This document shows positions 18,340 through 28,218 of a DNA stretch of 64,000 nucleotides, piece after piece. Within the stretch, counting starts at the first letter, position 1; every line of letters begins with the position of its first letter. The position numbers and the translations under genes were made by a program. The notes beneath the pieces are model-generated. The model was not told the origin of the DNA. It did not search any database and worked only from the letters and a program-made list of their open reading frames with translations. Location: the NCBI GenBank assembly GCA_028284675.1, contig JANQRI010000050.1:3217-67216 (forward strand). The letters are read 5' to 3'. This stretch comes from Gammaproteobacteria bacterium (GTDB taxonomy: Bacteria; Pseudomonadota; Gammaproteobacteria; HTCC5015).

Positions 18340-18685
18340 TCGGCCGGCTCTTTTGGTTCAAACTGCCAAACACACCGATAAACTCATCCTCTGACATTTA
18401 AACTCTTCTGCAAACCGGCTATCTACGTTAAAATCGCAGCCAGCTGTGTAACCCGGTCATTTCATAAAAACCGGACCAGGCCGATAACCGTCTAGGGCGT
18501 TTTATCAAATAGCGAGCATAATTCGGGTCAATGCGATATAACGCGATCCGTTTATCCGAAAAACCCGGCTCCTATTAAAAGGTAAAACATTGCTGGGCGA
18601 CAATATCCCGCCTGTGCATGCGCGGTTAAACTGGTTTATCGCGGATTTTAACCATTAAATCATTGGAAAAAGAGACTCTACAGCA
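18340..18685. other. Long spacer inside the suc operon
   Basis: 346 bases without a gene lie between sucA and sucB, which in most proteobacteria are separated by a few dozen bases. I found no open frame with a ribosome site, no clear terminator with a T-run and no strong promoter. The spacer may carry an internal promoter or an RNA processing site, but the sequence does not decide this. Confidence 0.5.
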
Positions 18686-19912
18686 ATGTCAATAGAAGTG
18701 AAGGTCCCCACCCTTCCAGAATCAGTGGCTGACGCGACAATATCCCTGTGGCATAAAAACCCCGGCGATATGGTCAGCCGCGACGAAAATCTGGTCGATA
18801 TCGAAACCGATAAAGTCGTTCTGGAAGTCCCGTCACCACAGGACGGCATTATCAAGGAAATCGTTCAAACCGCAGGTTCTACAGTCACCGCAGACCAGGT
18901 GATTGCGGTCATAGAACCGGGATCAACCAATAAATCACCGGTTGCAGTTGCTGAAACAAAAGCAACCGAAAGCACATCTTCCGATATCGACTCTGATTCA
19001 GCACCTGCATCGTTAAGCCCGGCGGTGCGCAAGCTCATCAACGAACACCAACTGGATGCGGCCCAAATTACCGGCAGCGGCAAAGGCGGCCGGATTTTAA
19101 AAGAAGATGTGCTGGCACATATTTCCTCAGGCAATACCGCCACCAAACCGGCCAGTCAACCGGCTGTGACGCCACCTGCATCAGTAACAACTGATGATAC
19201 ATCCGGCGGACCAAGAGCAGAAAAACGGGTTCCAATGACACGCCTGCGGGCACGTATTGCCGAGCGCCTGCTGGACGCACAGGCGAATGCCGCGATCCTC
19301 ACCACTTTCAATGAAGTTAATATGCAACCGGTGATGGATCTCAGAGCAAAATACAAAGAGCGTTTCGAAAAAACCCACGGCATAAAACTGGGCTTCATGT
19401 CATTTTTCGTCAAAGCCTGCGTCGAATCATTGAAACGTTTTCCTGAGATCAACGCATCGATAGACGGCAATGACATTGTGTATCATGGCTTTTACGATAT
19501 CGGTGTTGCTGTATCATCACCCCGGGGCCTGGTCGTACCCATCCTCCGCAATGCCGAACAGATGAGTATGGCCAAACTCGAATCCAAGGTAACAGAGTAT
19601 GGCCAGAAGGCCAAAGAAGGCACTCTGTCACTGGATGAGATGAGCGGAGGTACATTCACTATTTCCAACGGTGGTGTATTCGGGTCTCTGCTTTCGACTC
19701 CGATTTTGAACCCGCCCCAAAGCGCTATCCTGGGTATGCATCGTATCCAGGAGCGACCGGTTGCTGAAAACGGCGAAGTGAAAATCCGGCCCGTGATGTA
19801 CCTGGCGTTATCCTACGATCACCGGATTATCGACGGACGGGAAGCAGTGCAGTTCCTGGTCTCAATCAAGGAGTTGCTCGAAGACCCTGCACGTATGTTG
19901 CTCGAGCTTTAA
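18686..19912 (+). CDS. sucB: Dihydrolipoyl succinyltransferase (E2 of 2-oxoglutarate dehydrogenase)
   Basis: Core subunit that transfers the succinyl group to CoA. The lipoyl domain (1-77) has the modified lysine in ETDKVVLEV (Lys43), the target of the LipB/LipA pair encoded at 2.6-4.2 kb. A Pro/Ala/Ser-rich linker, the peripheral subunit-binding domain (SPAVRKLINEHQLDAAQITGS) and the acyltransferase domain with the catalytic His379/Asp383 in DHRIIDG follow. At 408 residues it has the usual length and a single lipoyl domain. Confidence 0.98.
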   Translation: MSIEVKVPTLPESVADATISLWHKNPGDMVSRDENLVDIETDKVVLEVPSPQDGIIKEIVQTAGSTVTADQVIAVIEPGSTNKSPVAVAETKATESTSSDIDSDSAPASLSPAVRKLINEHQLDAAQITGSGKGGRILKEDVLAHISSGNTATKPASQPAVTPPASVTTDDTSGGPRAEKRVPMTRLRARIAERLLDAQANAAILTTFNEVNMQPVMDLRAKYKERFEKTHGIKLGFMSFFVKACVESLKRFPEINASIDGNDIVYHGFYDIGVAVSSPRGLVVPILRNAEQMSMAKLESKVTEYGQKAKEGTLSLDEMSGGTFTISNGGVFGSLLSTPILNPPQSAILGMHRIQERPVAENGEVKIRPVMYLALSYDHRIIDGREAVQFLVSIKELLEDPARMLLEL

Positions 19913-19940
19913 TACGACACCCAACAGATTCAATACATAC

Positions 19941-19963
19941 CTGCCTGCCATAGGCGGGCGGAG
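19941..19963 (+). promoter_or_regulatory. Hairpin overlapping the lpd ribosome-binding site
   Basis: A nine-pair stem with two G:T pairs (19941-19949 with 19953-19961) closes a three-base ATA loop. Its 3' arm runs into the GGAG (19960-19963) that serves the lpd ATG at 19970. In RNA this would partly hide the ribosome site, and it could set the ratio of E3 to the other subunits. Structure is seen; function is inferred. Confidence 0.4.
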
Positions 19964-19969
19964 AAACTA

Positions 19970-21403
19970 ATGACGGATAAATTCGATGTTATTGTCATCG
20001 GCGCCGGGCCAGCCGGATATGTCGCTGCAATCCGATGTGCTCAACTGGGACTTAAAACAGCCTGCATAGAAAAATGGCTGAGCAAAGAAGGCAAACCTGC
20101 ATTGGGCGGCACCTGCCTAAATGTCGGCTGCATTCCCTCAAAGGCACTACTTGAATCATCACATTATTATGAGATGTCCGGCAGCGCACTGTCTGAACAT
20201 GGCGTTCAGGTAGAAAACCCGAAACTGGATTTAAAAAAAATGCTCGCCCGCAAAGACAAGGTCGTCAAAGATCTGACCGGCGGTATCGAGCAACTTTTTA
20301 AAGCCAATAAGATCTCCTGGCTTCAAGGACACGGGAAGCTGCTGCCTAATAAGCAGGTCAGTGTCACCGGACAAAACGGGAAATCTGAAACATACTCAGC
20401 GGAAAATATTATTATCGCCACCGGCTCTGTACCAATAGAGATCCCGGCGACCCCGTTTACCGATGATTTAATCGTAGACTCCTCCGGTGCACTGGAATTC
20501 AGCGAAGTACCGGAACGGTTGGCCGTTATCGGCGGTGGTGTTATAGGCCTGGAGTTGGGCAGCGTCTGGCGTCGGCTTGGCTCAAAAGTGGTTGTCCTGG
20601 AGGCAATGGAAAGCTTCCTGGTGGTGGCCGATCAGCAAATCGCCAGGGAAAGCCTGCGAATTTTCAATAAACAGGGCCTTGATATTCACCTCGGCACCCG
20701 GGTTACCGGCAGCTCCGTCAAAAAAGGCAAAATCGAAATTGAATATAAAGACAAAGACGGGTTACACAAAGACAGTTTCGATAAACTGATTGTTGCAGTC
20801 GGCCGCCGCGCAAATACCGACAATATATCCGACGATGAAACCGGACTTTTACTCGATGAACGCGGGCTGATTCATGTCGACGAACAATGCCGCACCAATC
20901 TCCCCGGGGTCTATGCAATTGGTGATGTTGTGCGCGGGCCAATGCTGGCTCACAAAGGATCTGAAGAAGGTATGATGGTCGCCGAGCTTATTGCCGGCGA
21001 GAACAGCAATGTAAACTACGAGACCATCCCTTCGGTTATCTACACTCACCCTGAAATCTCCTGGGTCGGTAAAACCGAGGAAGAACTCAAAGCTTCGGCA
21101 GTGGAATACAATGTGGGCACGTTTCCTTTCGCCGCCTGCGGCCGCGCACGCGCGACCGGCGAAACCGCGGGTATGGTGAAAATCCTGGCCGACAAGCAGA
21201 CAGACCGGGTCCTTGGTGTACATATTGTCGGCGCACACAGCTCTGAAATTATTGCCCAGGCGGTTATCGCGATGGAGTTTGGAGCCAGTGCGGAAGACCT
21301 GGCATTAACCGTATTCGCACACCCCACTCTGTCGGAATCTGTGCATGAAGCAGCGCTTTCGGTGCACGGTCGCGTACTGCACACCGTACAGAAAAAACGA
21401 TAA
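19970..21403 (+). CDS. lpd: Dihydrolipoyl dehydrogenase (E3)
   Basis: FAD-dependent disulfide oxidoreductase that reoxidises dihydrolipoamide with NAD+. FAD-binding GAGPAGYVAA (11-20), the redox pair C49/C54 in GGTCLNVGCIPSKALL, an NAD-binding GGGVIGLE, the AIGDV motif and the C-terminal His451/Glu456 in HPTLSE are all present. At 477 residues it matches the Pseudomonas LpdG type that is part of the sucABlpd operon; it may also serve other lipoyl complexes. A hairpin overlaps its ribosome site. Confidence 0.98.
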   Translation: MTDKFDVIVIGAGPAGYVAAIRCAQLGLKTACIEKWLSKEGKPALGGTCLNVGCIPSKALLESSHYYEMSGSALSEHGVQVENPKLDLKKMLARKDKVVKDLTGGIEQLFKANKISWLQGHGKLLPNKQVSVTGQNGKSETYSAENIIIATGSVPIEIPATPFTDDLIVDSSGALEFSEVPERLAVIGGGVIGLELGSVWRRLGSKVVVLEAMESFLVVADQQIARESLRIFNKQGLDIHLGTRVTGSSVKKGKIEIEYKDKDGLHKDSFDKLIVAVGRRANTDNISDDETGLLLDERGLIHVDEQCRTNLPGVYAIGDVVRGPMLAHKGSEEGMMVAELIAGENSNVNYETIPSVIYTHPEISWVGKTEEELKASAVEYNVGTFPFAACGRARATGETAGMVKILADKQTDRVLGVHIVGAHSSEIIAQAVIAMEFGASAEDLALTVFAHPTLSESVHEAALSVHGRVLHTVQKKR

Positions 21404-21446
21404 GCATTTGAACTTTTACACTTAGGAAATTAACCGGTATCTGACG

Positions 21447-22613
21447 ATGAACCTACATGAATATCAGGCTAAACAGCTCTTTGCCAACTATGGCATTCCC
21501 GTACCCAATAACCGGGTGATCGATAACCCTGCGCAGGTAAAAGACGCCCTGCAATCACTGCAAGGCACCCGCTGGGTTGTTAAAGCCCAGGTACATGCGG
21601 GCGGTCGCGGCAAAGCCGGCGGGGTAAAACTCTCTGATGACCCTGCGCAACTGGAACAGTTTGCCAATGAGATGCTCGGTTCAAAACTGGTCACGTATCA
21701 AACCGGCCCCGAAGGACAAGCGGTCAATCAGGTTCTGATTGAAGAAACCTGCGATATCGCCCGCGAGCTATACCTGGGGGCTGTAATAGACCGAACAACA
21801 CAACGGGTTGTTTTGATGGCCTCAACCGAAGGTGGTGTTGATATTGAGAAGGTCGCCGAAGAAACACCGGATAGAATACTCAAAGCTGTTGTTGACCCAA
21901 TGACCGGTGTGATGCCTTATCAATGCCGTGAACTGGGCTTTGGCCTTGATCTTGATGCAGCACAAATCAAGCAGTTTGTAAAAATCGTTACTGGCCTTAC
22001 ACGCTTGTTTGTTGAAAAAGATCTCAGCCTGATTGAAGTCAATCCATTGGTTGTCACAAAATCGGGCGACCTTATTTGCCTGGATGGCAAAATAAATATT
22101 GATGAAAACGCGCTCTTTCGCCAATCAGACCTGATCGCGATGCGAGACACCAGCCAGGAAAACCCGAGTGAAGTTCATGCGAAAGAATGGGATTTAAGCT
22201 ATATCGCGCTGGACGGCAATATCGGCTGCCTGGTCAATGGCGCCGGTCTGGCAATGGCAACGATGGATGTCATTAAGCTGCATGGCGGAGACCCGGCCAA
22301 TTTTCTGGATGTCGGCGGTGGCGCCACCAAGGAGCGGGTTACGGAAGCGTTCAAAATCATTCTCTCAGACAGCAATGTCAAAGGTATTCTGGTGAATATT
22401 TTCGGCGGCATTGTTCGTTGCGACCTCATTGCTGAAGGCATACTCGGTGCAGTTGAGGAAGTCGGGGTTGAATTACCGGTAGTAGTCAGACTGGAAGGCA
22501 ATAATGCCGACAAAGGCAAACAGATACTGAACGATAGCCAGCTGAATGTTATCGCCGGCGAAAATCTAACCGATGCGGCCCAGAAAGTTATTGCTGCAAC
22601 CGGCAAAAATTAA
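21447..22613 (+). CDS. sucC: Succinyl-CoA synthetase beta subunit (ADP-forming)
   Basis: ATP-grasp subunit that, with SucD, makes ATP from succinyl-CoA in the TCA cycle. The N terminus MNLHEYQAKQLFANYGIPVP, the nucleotide site KAQVHAGGRGKAGGVK and the C-terminal GILVNIFGGIVRCD (which contacts the phosphohistidine loop) are canonical. The length, 388 residues, equals that of E. coli SucC. It is followed by sucD after 13 bases. Confidence 0.98.
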   Translation: MNLHEYQAKQLFANYGIPVPNNRVIDNPAQVKDALQSLQGTRWVVKAQVHAGGRGKAGGVKLSDDPAQLEQFANEMLGSKLVTYQTGPEGQAVNQVLIEETCDIARELYLGAVIDRTTQRVVLMASTEGGVDIEKVAEETPDRILKAVVDPMTGVMPYQCRELGFGLDLDAAQIKQFVKIVTGLTRLFVEKDLSLIEVNPLVVTKSGDLICLDGKINIDENALFRQSDLIAMRDTSQENPSEVHAKEWDLSYIALDGNIGCLVNGAGLAMATMDVIKLHGGDPANFLDVGGGATKERVTEAFKIILSDSNVKGILVNIFGGIVRCDLIAEGILGAVEEVGVELPVVVRLEGNNADKGKQILNDSQLNVIAGENLTDAAQKVIAATGKN

Positions 22614-22626
22614 TGCGGAGTTTCTA

Positions 22627-23499
22627 ATGAGCGTTTTAATCAATAAAAATACCAAAGTTATATGCCAGGGCCTGACCGGCAAACAAGGCAGTTTTCACAG
22701 CGAACAGGCCATTGAATACGGCACTCAAATGGTTGGTGGCGTAACCCCCGGAAAAGGCGGACAAACCCATCTGGGCCTGCCGGTTTTTAATACGGTAAAA
22801 GATGCCGTTAAAGAAACCGGCGCCAATGCCAGTGTTATTTATGTACCGGCCGCATTCTGCAAAGACTCTATTCTCGAAGCGGTTAATGCCGGTATTGAGA
22901 TTATCGTCTGCATCACCGAAGGCGTACCAACGCTGGATATGCTGGAAACGAAAATCATCGTTGAAAGCAACGGTGCACGCCTGATCGGACCGAACTGCCC
23001 GGGTGTTATTACGCCCGGTGAATGTAAGATCGGTATTATGCCGGGATATATCCACAAGCCCGGAAAAGTCGGTATCGTATCCCGCTCGGGAACTTTGACC
23101 TATGAGGCAGTCAAGCAAACAACCGACAAAGGTTATGGCCAAAGCACCTGTATCGGGATTGGCGGTGACCCCATCCCAGGCACCAATTTCATTGATGCGC
23201 TAAAACTATTTGAACAGGATCCGCAGACAGAAGCCATCGTGATGGTTGGCGAAATCGGGGGCACCGCTGAAGAAGAAGCTGCAGAATATATCAGCAAAGA
23301 CATCAGCAAACCTGTCGTATCCTATATTGCCGGCGTCACTGCTCCTCCGGGTAAACGCATGGGACATGCCGGTGCAATAATTTCCGGCGGTAAAGGCACA
23401 GCTACGGAAAAATATGCAGCTCTGGAAGCTGCCGGCGTCACCACTGTGCGCTCTCCGGCAGACCTGGGTGATGCGCTACAACAGGCCACCGGTTGGTAG
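22627..23499 (+). CDS. sucD: Succinyl-CoA synthetase alpha subunit
   Basis: CoA-binding subunit carrying the phosphorylated histidine (His247 in GHAGAIISGGKGTA). The N terminus MSVLINKNTKVICQGLTGKQ and the CoA-site GGVTPGKGG are typical. The ATG at 22627 has GCGGAG nine bases ahead and gives 290 residues; an open frame reaching back to 22573 overlaps sucC and is not the real start. It is the last gene of the suc operon and is followed by a terminator-like hairpin. Confidence 0.98.
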   Translation: MSVLINKNTKVICQGLTGKQGSFHSEQAIEYGTQMVGGVTPGKGGQTHLGLPVFNTVKDAVKETGANASVIYVPAAFCKDSILEAVNAGIEIIVCITEGVPTLDMLETKIIVESNGARLIGPNCPGVITPGECKIGIMPGYIHKPGKVGIVSRSGTLTYEAVKQTTDKGYGQSTCIGIGGDPIPGTNFIDALKLFEQDPQTEAIVMVGEIGGTAEEEAAEYISKDISKPVVSYIAGVTAPPGKRMGHAGAIISGGKGTATEKYAALEAAGVTTVRSPADLGDALQQATGW

Positions 23500-23562
23500 C
23501 TGCGCTTTTCTTCAACAGCGCTAAACACCTCAAGTTGCGGAAACTACCGCATTTCACCTCTT

Positions 23563-23600
23563 ATCCGGCCATCCACAGAGCGCCCGATGGCCGGATTTCG
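23563..23600 (+). terminator. Terminator-like hairpin after the suc operon
   Basis: A perfect 11-bp stem (23563-23573 with 23586-23596) with a 12-base loop stands between sucD and lptD and is followed by TTCGGTT. The T-run is weak, so termination may be partial. Confidence 0.55.
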
Positions 23601-23647
23601 GTTAAACTACCGGAATATTGGATAGAAGAGCCAGCCACTCAAACAAT

Positions 23648-25840
23648 ATGAACCGGCTTAAAGTACTTCTGGTTGTACTGCTATGCATTAACAGCCAGCC
23701 ATCCACTGCTGAGCCTGGCCGCTGGGCACTGTGCAAAACTTTTAATCTATTGCCACCGCTCATCGACACCGGCACCACTCCAACGGGAGGCGAAATATTC
23801 GCCGATGCCGACAGCATTGAGTCCGCCGGAGACAATATCACAAAACTATATGGCGACGTGCTGATTGCACGCGAACTCGATCAACTGCAGGCCGATAGCG
23901 CGATCTACTTTCAAACCGACAATCGCTTTGATTTGAACGGCAATATCCGTTATCGCAGCAAAAGCTTTGAGTCCACCGCCCAATCAATGACCCTGTACAA
24001 TAACAGTGATCGCAGTGAAATGTATCAGGCATATTTCTTTATGCCGCAAGAGCACGGCAATGGGTACGCCAAAAGCATAACCCGCGACGGGGATATCACA
24101 CAGCTCTATAACGCGAGCTACAGTACTTGTGACCCTAAGCAACAGGACTGGCAGTTCCGGGCAAAACAAATCACGCTTAACCACGATACCGGCCGCGGTC
24201 TCGCAAAAAACATGAGCCTGCGATTTAAAAAAGTGCCATTCTTCTATCTACCGGTACTCAGTTTTCCTATTGATGACCGACGCAAATCCGGTTTTCTGAT
24301 GCAAGGCTCAGGAATCGGTAATTCTGATGAACATGGTTTCGAACTAATCGCCCCTTATTACTGGAATATTGCGCCACAGGCAGATGCCACACTGACATCC
24401 CATTTTATGCGCAGACGCGGTTTAAAATTGGATACGGAGTGGCGCTATTTAAGTGAACGAAGCACCAATCAGCTGGATACTGAATTTCTTGATGATGACT
24501 TGTTTGGTGACTCACGCTCACTGGTAAGATTCAATCACCAGGGAAGTTTGAGCGCCCACTGGCAAACCCGCCTCAATGGAACATCAGTCTCTGATAAAGA
24601 TTACCTGGAGGATTTCGGCGGCAACCTTAGCACCAGCAGCATTACTCACCTTCCAAGGCGGGCACAGCTCATCGGCAACTGGCAGCACTGGCGATTCAAC
24701 TCGCAATTGCTCACATATCAGACTGTTGATGAAACAATCCCCGACAGCAGTCGCCCCTATAGGTTGCTACCATCTCTGACACTGAATGGTCTATACCCGG
24801 AAATTATCGCCGGACTGGACTTTCAGCTGGGAACCACTCTTACACAGTTCGATCAAAATGACCGGGTCACGGGCAATCGCTTTGATCTGCTGCCGCGAAT
24901 CAGCAGGCCTTTCGGGGGGATCAGCTGGTTCGCCACACCCAGCCTGAGCCTACGATATACACAGTATGAACTGGACAACCTGGCTAACCCGGATGACCCT
25001 ACCGATATCAGCCGCACTGTACCAACCCTGAGCCTGGACACCGGGCTGTTTTTTGAAAGGCGTTTTGGCAACCAAAAATACCTGCAAACCCTGGAGCCAC
25101 GCCTGTATTATCTCAGAGTACCTTTCAGAAATCAGGACGATATACCGATCTTCGACACCAGCCTGCCGGCTTTTAATTTTGCACAACTGTTTACTGAAAA
25201 TCGCTTTGTCGGTACAGACCGTGTCGGTGACGCTGACCAGGTGTCGTTCTCTCTAAGCAGCAGAATTCTCAGAAATCAAACCGGCGAGGAATTTTTTAAA
25301 GCCAGTATTGGTCAGATATACTACCGGGACGACCGGCAAATTACTCTCTCAGGCAGTCAGGCAGATACAGAAGATCGCTCCGATATTATTGGTGAGCTTA
25401 AATTTGCATTTGCCGGCCACTGGAGCACTTCAGCCACTGTCGAATGGAACCCAGAGCGTGAAGAAACGGACAAAGAGATATTCAGATTACGGTATAATCG
25501 GGATAATGATCATATCGTAAATCTGCAGTACCGATTCCGTGACCAGGATCTGGAGCAAACAGACCTGTCTTTCAACTGGCGCGTTACCCGACGCTGGTCG
25601 ATGGCCGGCCGGTGGAACCGGTCTCTGCAGGATGAAGTGGACCTGGAGAAATTTTTAGGTATCGCATACGAAAGCTGCTGCTTTGCAATACGCATCGTCG
25701 CCAGGGAGTATCTGGTTAACGATAGTGAATTTAACCAGGGCATTCAAATTCAACTGTCACTAAAAGGTCTGACGGGTATAGGCGACAACATAGGCGAACT
25801 TTTGGAACAAGGCATTTTAGGTTATATAGATTCATATTAG
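23648..25840 (+). CDS. lptD: LPS-assembly outer-membrane protein LptD
   Basis: Outer-membrane beta-barrel that, plugged by LptE, inserts lipopolysaccharide into the outer leaflet. The ATG at 23648 starts a signal peptide (MNRLKVLLVVLLCINSQPST); an upstream TTG at 23618 only extends the open frame. An N-terminal OstA/LptA-like jellyroll domain (about 45-180) precedes the barrel. The cysteines that form the essential disulfides are conserved: Cys29, the Cys in STCDP, and the CC pair in ESCCFAIR near the C terminus. At 730 residues it is a little shorter than E. coli LptD (784). surA follows ten bases downstream. Confidence 0.95.
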   Translation: MNRLKVLLVVLLCINSQPSTAEPGRWALCKTFNLLPPLIDTGTTPTGGEIFADADSIESAGDNITKLYGDVLIARELDQLQADSAIYFQTDNRFDLNGNIRYRSKSFESTAQSMTLYNNSDRSEMYQAYFFMPQEHGNGYAKSITRDGDITQLYNASYSTCDPKQQDWQFRAKQITLNHDTGRGLAKNMSLRFKKVPFFYLPVLSFPIDDRRKSGFLMQGSGIGNSDEHGFELIAPYYWNIAPQADATLTSHFMRRRGLKLDTEWRYLSERSTNQLDTEFLDDDLFGDSRSLVRFNHQGSLSAHWQTRLNGTSVSDKDYLEDFGGNLSTSSITHLPRRAQLIGNWQHWRFNSQLLTYQTVDETIPDSSRPYRLLPSLTLNGLYPEIIAGLDFQLGTTLTQFDQNDRVTGNRFDLLPRISRPFGGISWFATPSLSLRYTQYELDNLANPDDPTDISRTVPTLSLDTGLFFERRFGNQKYLQTLEPRLYYLRVPFRNQDDIPIFDTSLPAFNFAQLFTENRFVGTDRVGDADQVSFSLSSRILRNQTGEEFFKASIGQIYYRDDRQITLSGSQADTEDRSDIIGELKFAFAGHWSTSATVEWNPEREETDKEIFRLRYNRDNDHIVNLQYRFRDQDLEQTDLSFNWRVTRRWSMAGRWNRSLQDEVDLEKFLGIAYESCCFAIRIVAREYLVNDSEFNQGIQIQLSLKGLTGIGDNIGELLEQGILGYIDSY

Positions 25841-25850
25841 GATATGCGAA

Positions 25851-27158
25851 ATGCAATATAAAAACATCAATCTTACTTTGCCGGTACTACTGGCAACCCT
25901 CGTAATCTTTTTGCTTCAACCTGCATCAGGCATAGCACAGGAGGTAAAGCTCGATGGTATTGCCGCTGTAGTAGATGACGGGATCGTGCTGCAATCCGAA
26001 CTGAATGAAAAGCTCAACGACATAAAAGCACAGCTGCGCGCTGAAAATATTGAGCTCCCGCCAGAAGAGCTTCTGCAAAAACAAGTATTAGAACGCCTTA
26101 TCATAATGCACCTGCAATTACAGCAAGCAGAGCAACGCGGCATAAAAATCGATGACATCAGCCTGAATAAAACCTTACGCCAAATGGCTACAAAAAATGG
26201 CATTAGCCTGGAGCAATTTCGGCAAGAACTGATAAAAAATGGCATTAACTACCTGCAGTATCGGGAGGATTTACGCAAAGATATTATTATAAAGCGATTA
26301 ACCCGGTCCGTCGTTAACCGCCGTGTTGTGATTTCCGAACAGGAAATTGAGGACTACCTCGCAAACGCAGAAAACATCAATCAAAACAGTGAATATTTGA
26401 TTTCCCATATAGAAGTATCAATTCCGGAAGCCGCCAACCCCGAAAAGATACAAAACGCTGAAAAGAAAATTAATAATGTTTATGCACAGCTCAAAGAGGG
26501 TGCTGACTTCGCTGCACTGGCAATCGCCGAGTCAGACGGGCGACGCGCATTGGACGGCGGCGACCTGGGCTGGCGCAAACTAAACCAGCTTCCATCACTT
26601 TTCGCCAAAGAGATTCGTAATCTCAAAACCGGTAAATTTAGTAAACCTATACGCACCCCGCGCGGCTTTCATATTATTTTGCTGCGTGATACCAAAGGCA
26701 TCAAACAGTATATGGTCAAGCAAGTGCACGCTCAGCACATTCTAATGACGACCAATACATTACTGGATGATGAAAAAGTTCGAGCCAAACTTTCCGAAAT
26801 AAGACAGCAGGTTATTGAAAATACCGATTTCGGGGAATTGGCCAAAAAGCATTCCGAAGATATCAGCAGTGCAACTAATGGCGGTGATCTGGGCTGGACT
26901 GAACCGGGTGCTTATGTCGATGAGTTTAGAAAAATAATTGAAACATTACCAATCAACCGGATAAGCGAGCCATTTAAAACACGTTATGGATGGCATATCG
27001 TAAAAGTGCTTGGCCGCCGCGATTATGACAAGACTGTCGAATATCGACAGGAACAGGCCCGGCGTAACTTATTTAAACGTAAAGCCGCTATCGAAGAGGA
27101 GCTTTGGATAAGGCGTTTACGCGATCAGGCTTACGTCGAATACAGGCTTGGCACATAA
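25851..27158 (+). CDS. surA: Periplasmic chaperone/peptidyl-prolyl isomerase SurA
   Basis: Escorts outer-membrane proteins such as LptD through the periplasm. A signal peptide (cleavage near IAQ) is followed by the N-domain (AAVVDDGIVLQSEL), two parvulin domains (about 175-280 and 290-390, the second with HAQHILMTTN and DLGWTEPGAYV) and a C-terminal helix. At 435 residues it matches the family (E. coli 428). Confidence 0.97.
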   Translation: MQYKNINLTLPVLLATLVIFLLQPASGIAQEVKLDGIAAVVDDGIVLQSELNEKLNDIKAQLRAENIELPPEELLQKQVLERLIIMHLQLQQAEQRGIKIDDISLNKTLRQMATKNGISLEQFRQELIKNGINYLQYREDLRKDIIIKRLTRSVVNRRVVISEQEIEDYLANAENINQNSEYLISHIEVSIPEAANPEKIQNAEKKINNVYAQLKEGADFAALAIAESDGRRALDGGDLGWRKLNQLPSLFAKEIRNLKTGKFSKPIRTPRGFHIILLRDTKGIKQYMVKQVHAQHILMTTNTLLDDEKVRAKLSEIRQQVIENTDFGELAKKHSEDISSATNGGDLGWTEPGAYVDEFRKIIETLPINRISEPFKTRYGWHIVKVLGRRDYDKTVEYRQEQARRNLFKRKAAIEEELWIRRLRDQAYVEYRLGT

Positions 27159-27218
27159 AATATACGCTCGTAAACCCAGACCCTGCCGCCCGCCAAACGC
27201 GCCGGTTACCTTCAATCA

Positions 27219-28190
27219 ATGAAATACATTGCCATTACGCCCGGAGAACCCTCGGGAATCGGCCCGGACATTACACTCATGCTGGCGCAGCAGCAAATAT
27301 CCGCCATTCCGGTTGCTATCGCCGATCCGGAACTGCTCGATGAAAGAGCGGCTCAGCTTAATATTAAAATACGGCTTGAGACATTCAGCACTGACGCACC
27401 TCCCCCTGCACATGAACCAGGCACTTTATTCGTGATGCCGGAATCACTATACGCCCGGGTCACTCCAGGCACGCCTGCTCCTGATAATGCAGACTATGTT
27501 TTAAGCTGCCTTAGAACCGCAGTGAATAAATGCGTTAATAAAACCTTTCATGCGATGGTGACCGGCCCAATCCACAAAGGCATAATTAATGAAGCGGGCA
27601 TTCCTTTCAGCGGACATACAGAATACCTGGGCGCGCTTACCGGTTCATATCCGGTTATGATGCTGGTATCGGATAAACTCAGAGTCGCACTTGCGACAAC
27701 ACACCTACCACTGAGCGCAGTCAGTCAGGCAATTACTCCGGAATTACTGACAAAAACCCTGAAAATAATACACCGGGATTTAAAAAAAACTTTTGGTTTA
27801 ACAAATCCTCGTATTATTGTCGCGGGGCTGAATCCGCATGCCGGCGAGAATGGTTATCTCGGCACGGAAGATATAAACATTATCAAACCGGTTATTGAAG
27901 ATTTACGAGCTTCCGGAATGCAGATAAGCGGCCCAGCCGCAGCCGACTCTCTATTCGCATCAAAAAACCTTAGTCAATATGACGCCGTGCTTGCGATGTA
28001 TCATGACCAGGGATTACCGGTAATAAAATATGCAAGTTTTGGAACCGCGGTAAATATCACACTGGGGCTACCGATCATCAGAACTTCGGTGGATCATGGT
28101 ACCGCACTGGAACTGGCTGGATCGGGCCAGGCACACTCCAGCAGCCTACAGGCAGCATTCGAGTTGGCCTGTACCTTGCGAAGCCATTAA
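27219..28190 (+). CDS. pdxA: 4-hydroxythreonine-4-phosphate dehydrogenase
   Basis: Step of the DXP-dependent pyridoxal phosphate pathway. The N terminus ITPGEPSGIGPD and the divalent metal histidines in FSGHTEYLG, NPHAGENG and MYHDQGLPV are conserved. Length 323 is typical (E. coli 329). The gene lies 60 bases after surA and 28 before rsmA, the standard order. Confidence 0.97.
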   Translation: MKYIAITPGEPSGIGPDITLMLAQQQISAIPVAIADPELLDERAAQLNIKIRLETFSTDAPPPAHEPGTLFVMPESLYARVTPGTPAPDNADYVLSCLRTAVNKCVNKTFHAMVTGPIHKGIINEAGIPFSGHTEYLGALTGSYPVMMLVSDKLRVALATTHLPLSAVSQAITPELLTKTLKIIHRDLKKTFGLTNPRIIVAGLNPHAGENGYLGTEDINIIKPVIEDLRASGMQISGPAAADSLFASKNLSQYDAVLAMYHDQGLPVIKYASFGTAVNITLGLPIIRTSVDHGTALELAGSGQAHSSSLQAAFELACTLRSH

Positions 28191-28218
28191 AAAATAGCTG
28201 TTATATCGGCATCAGCAG

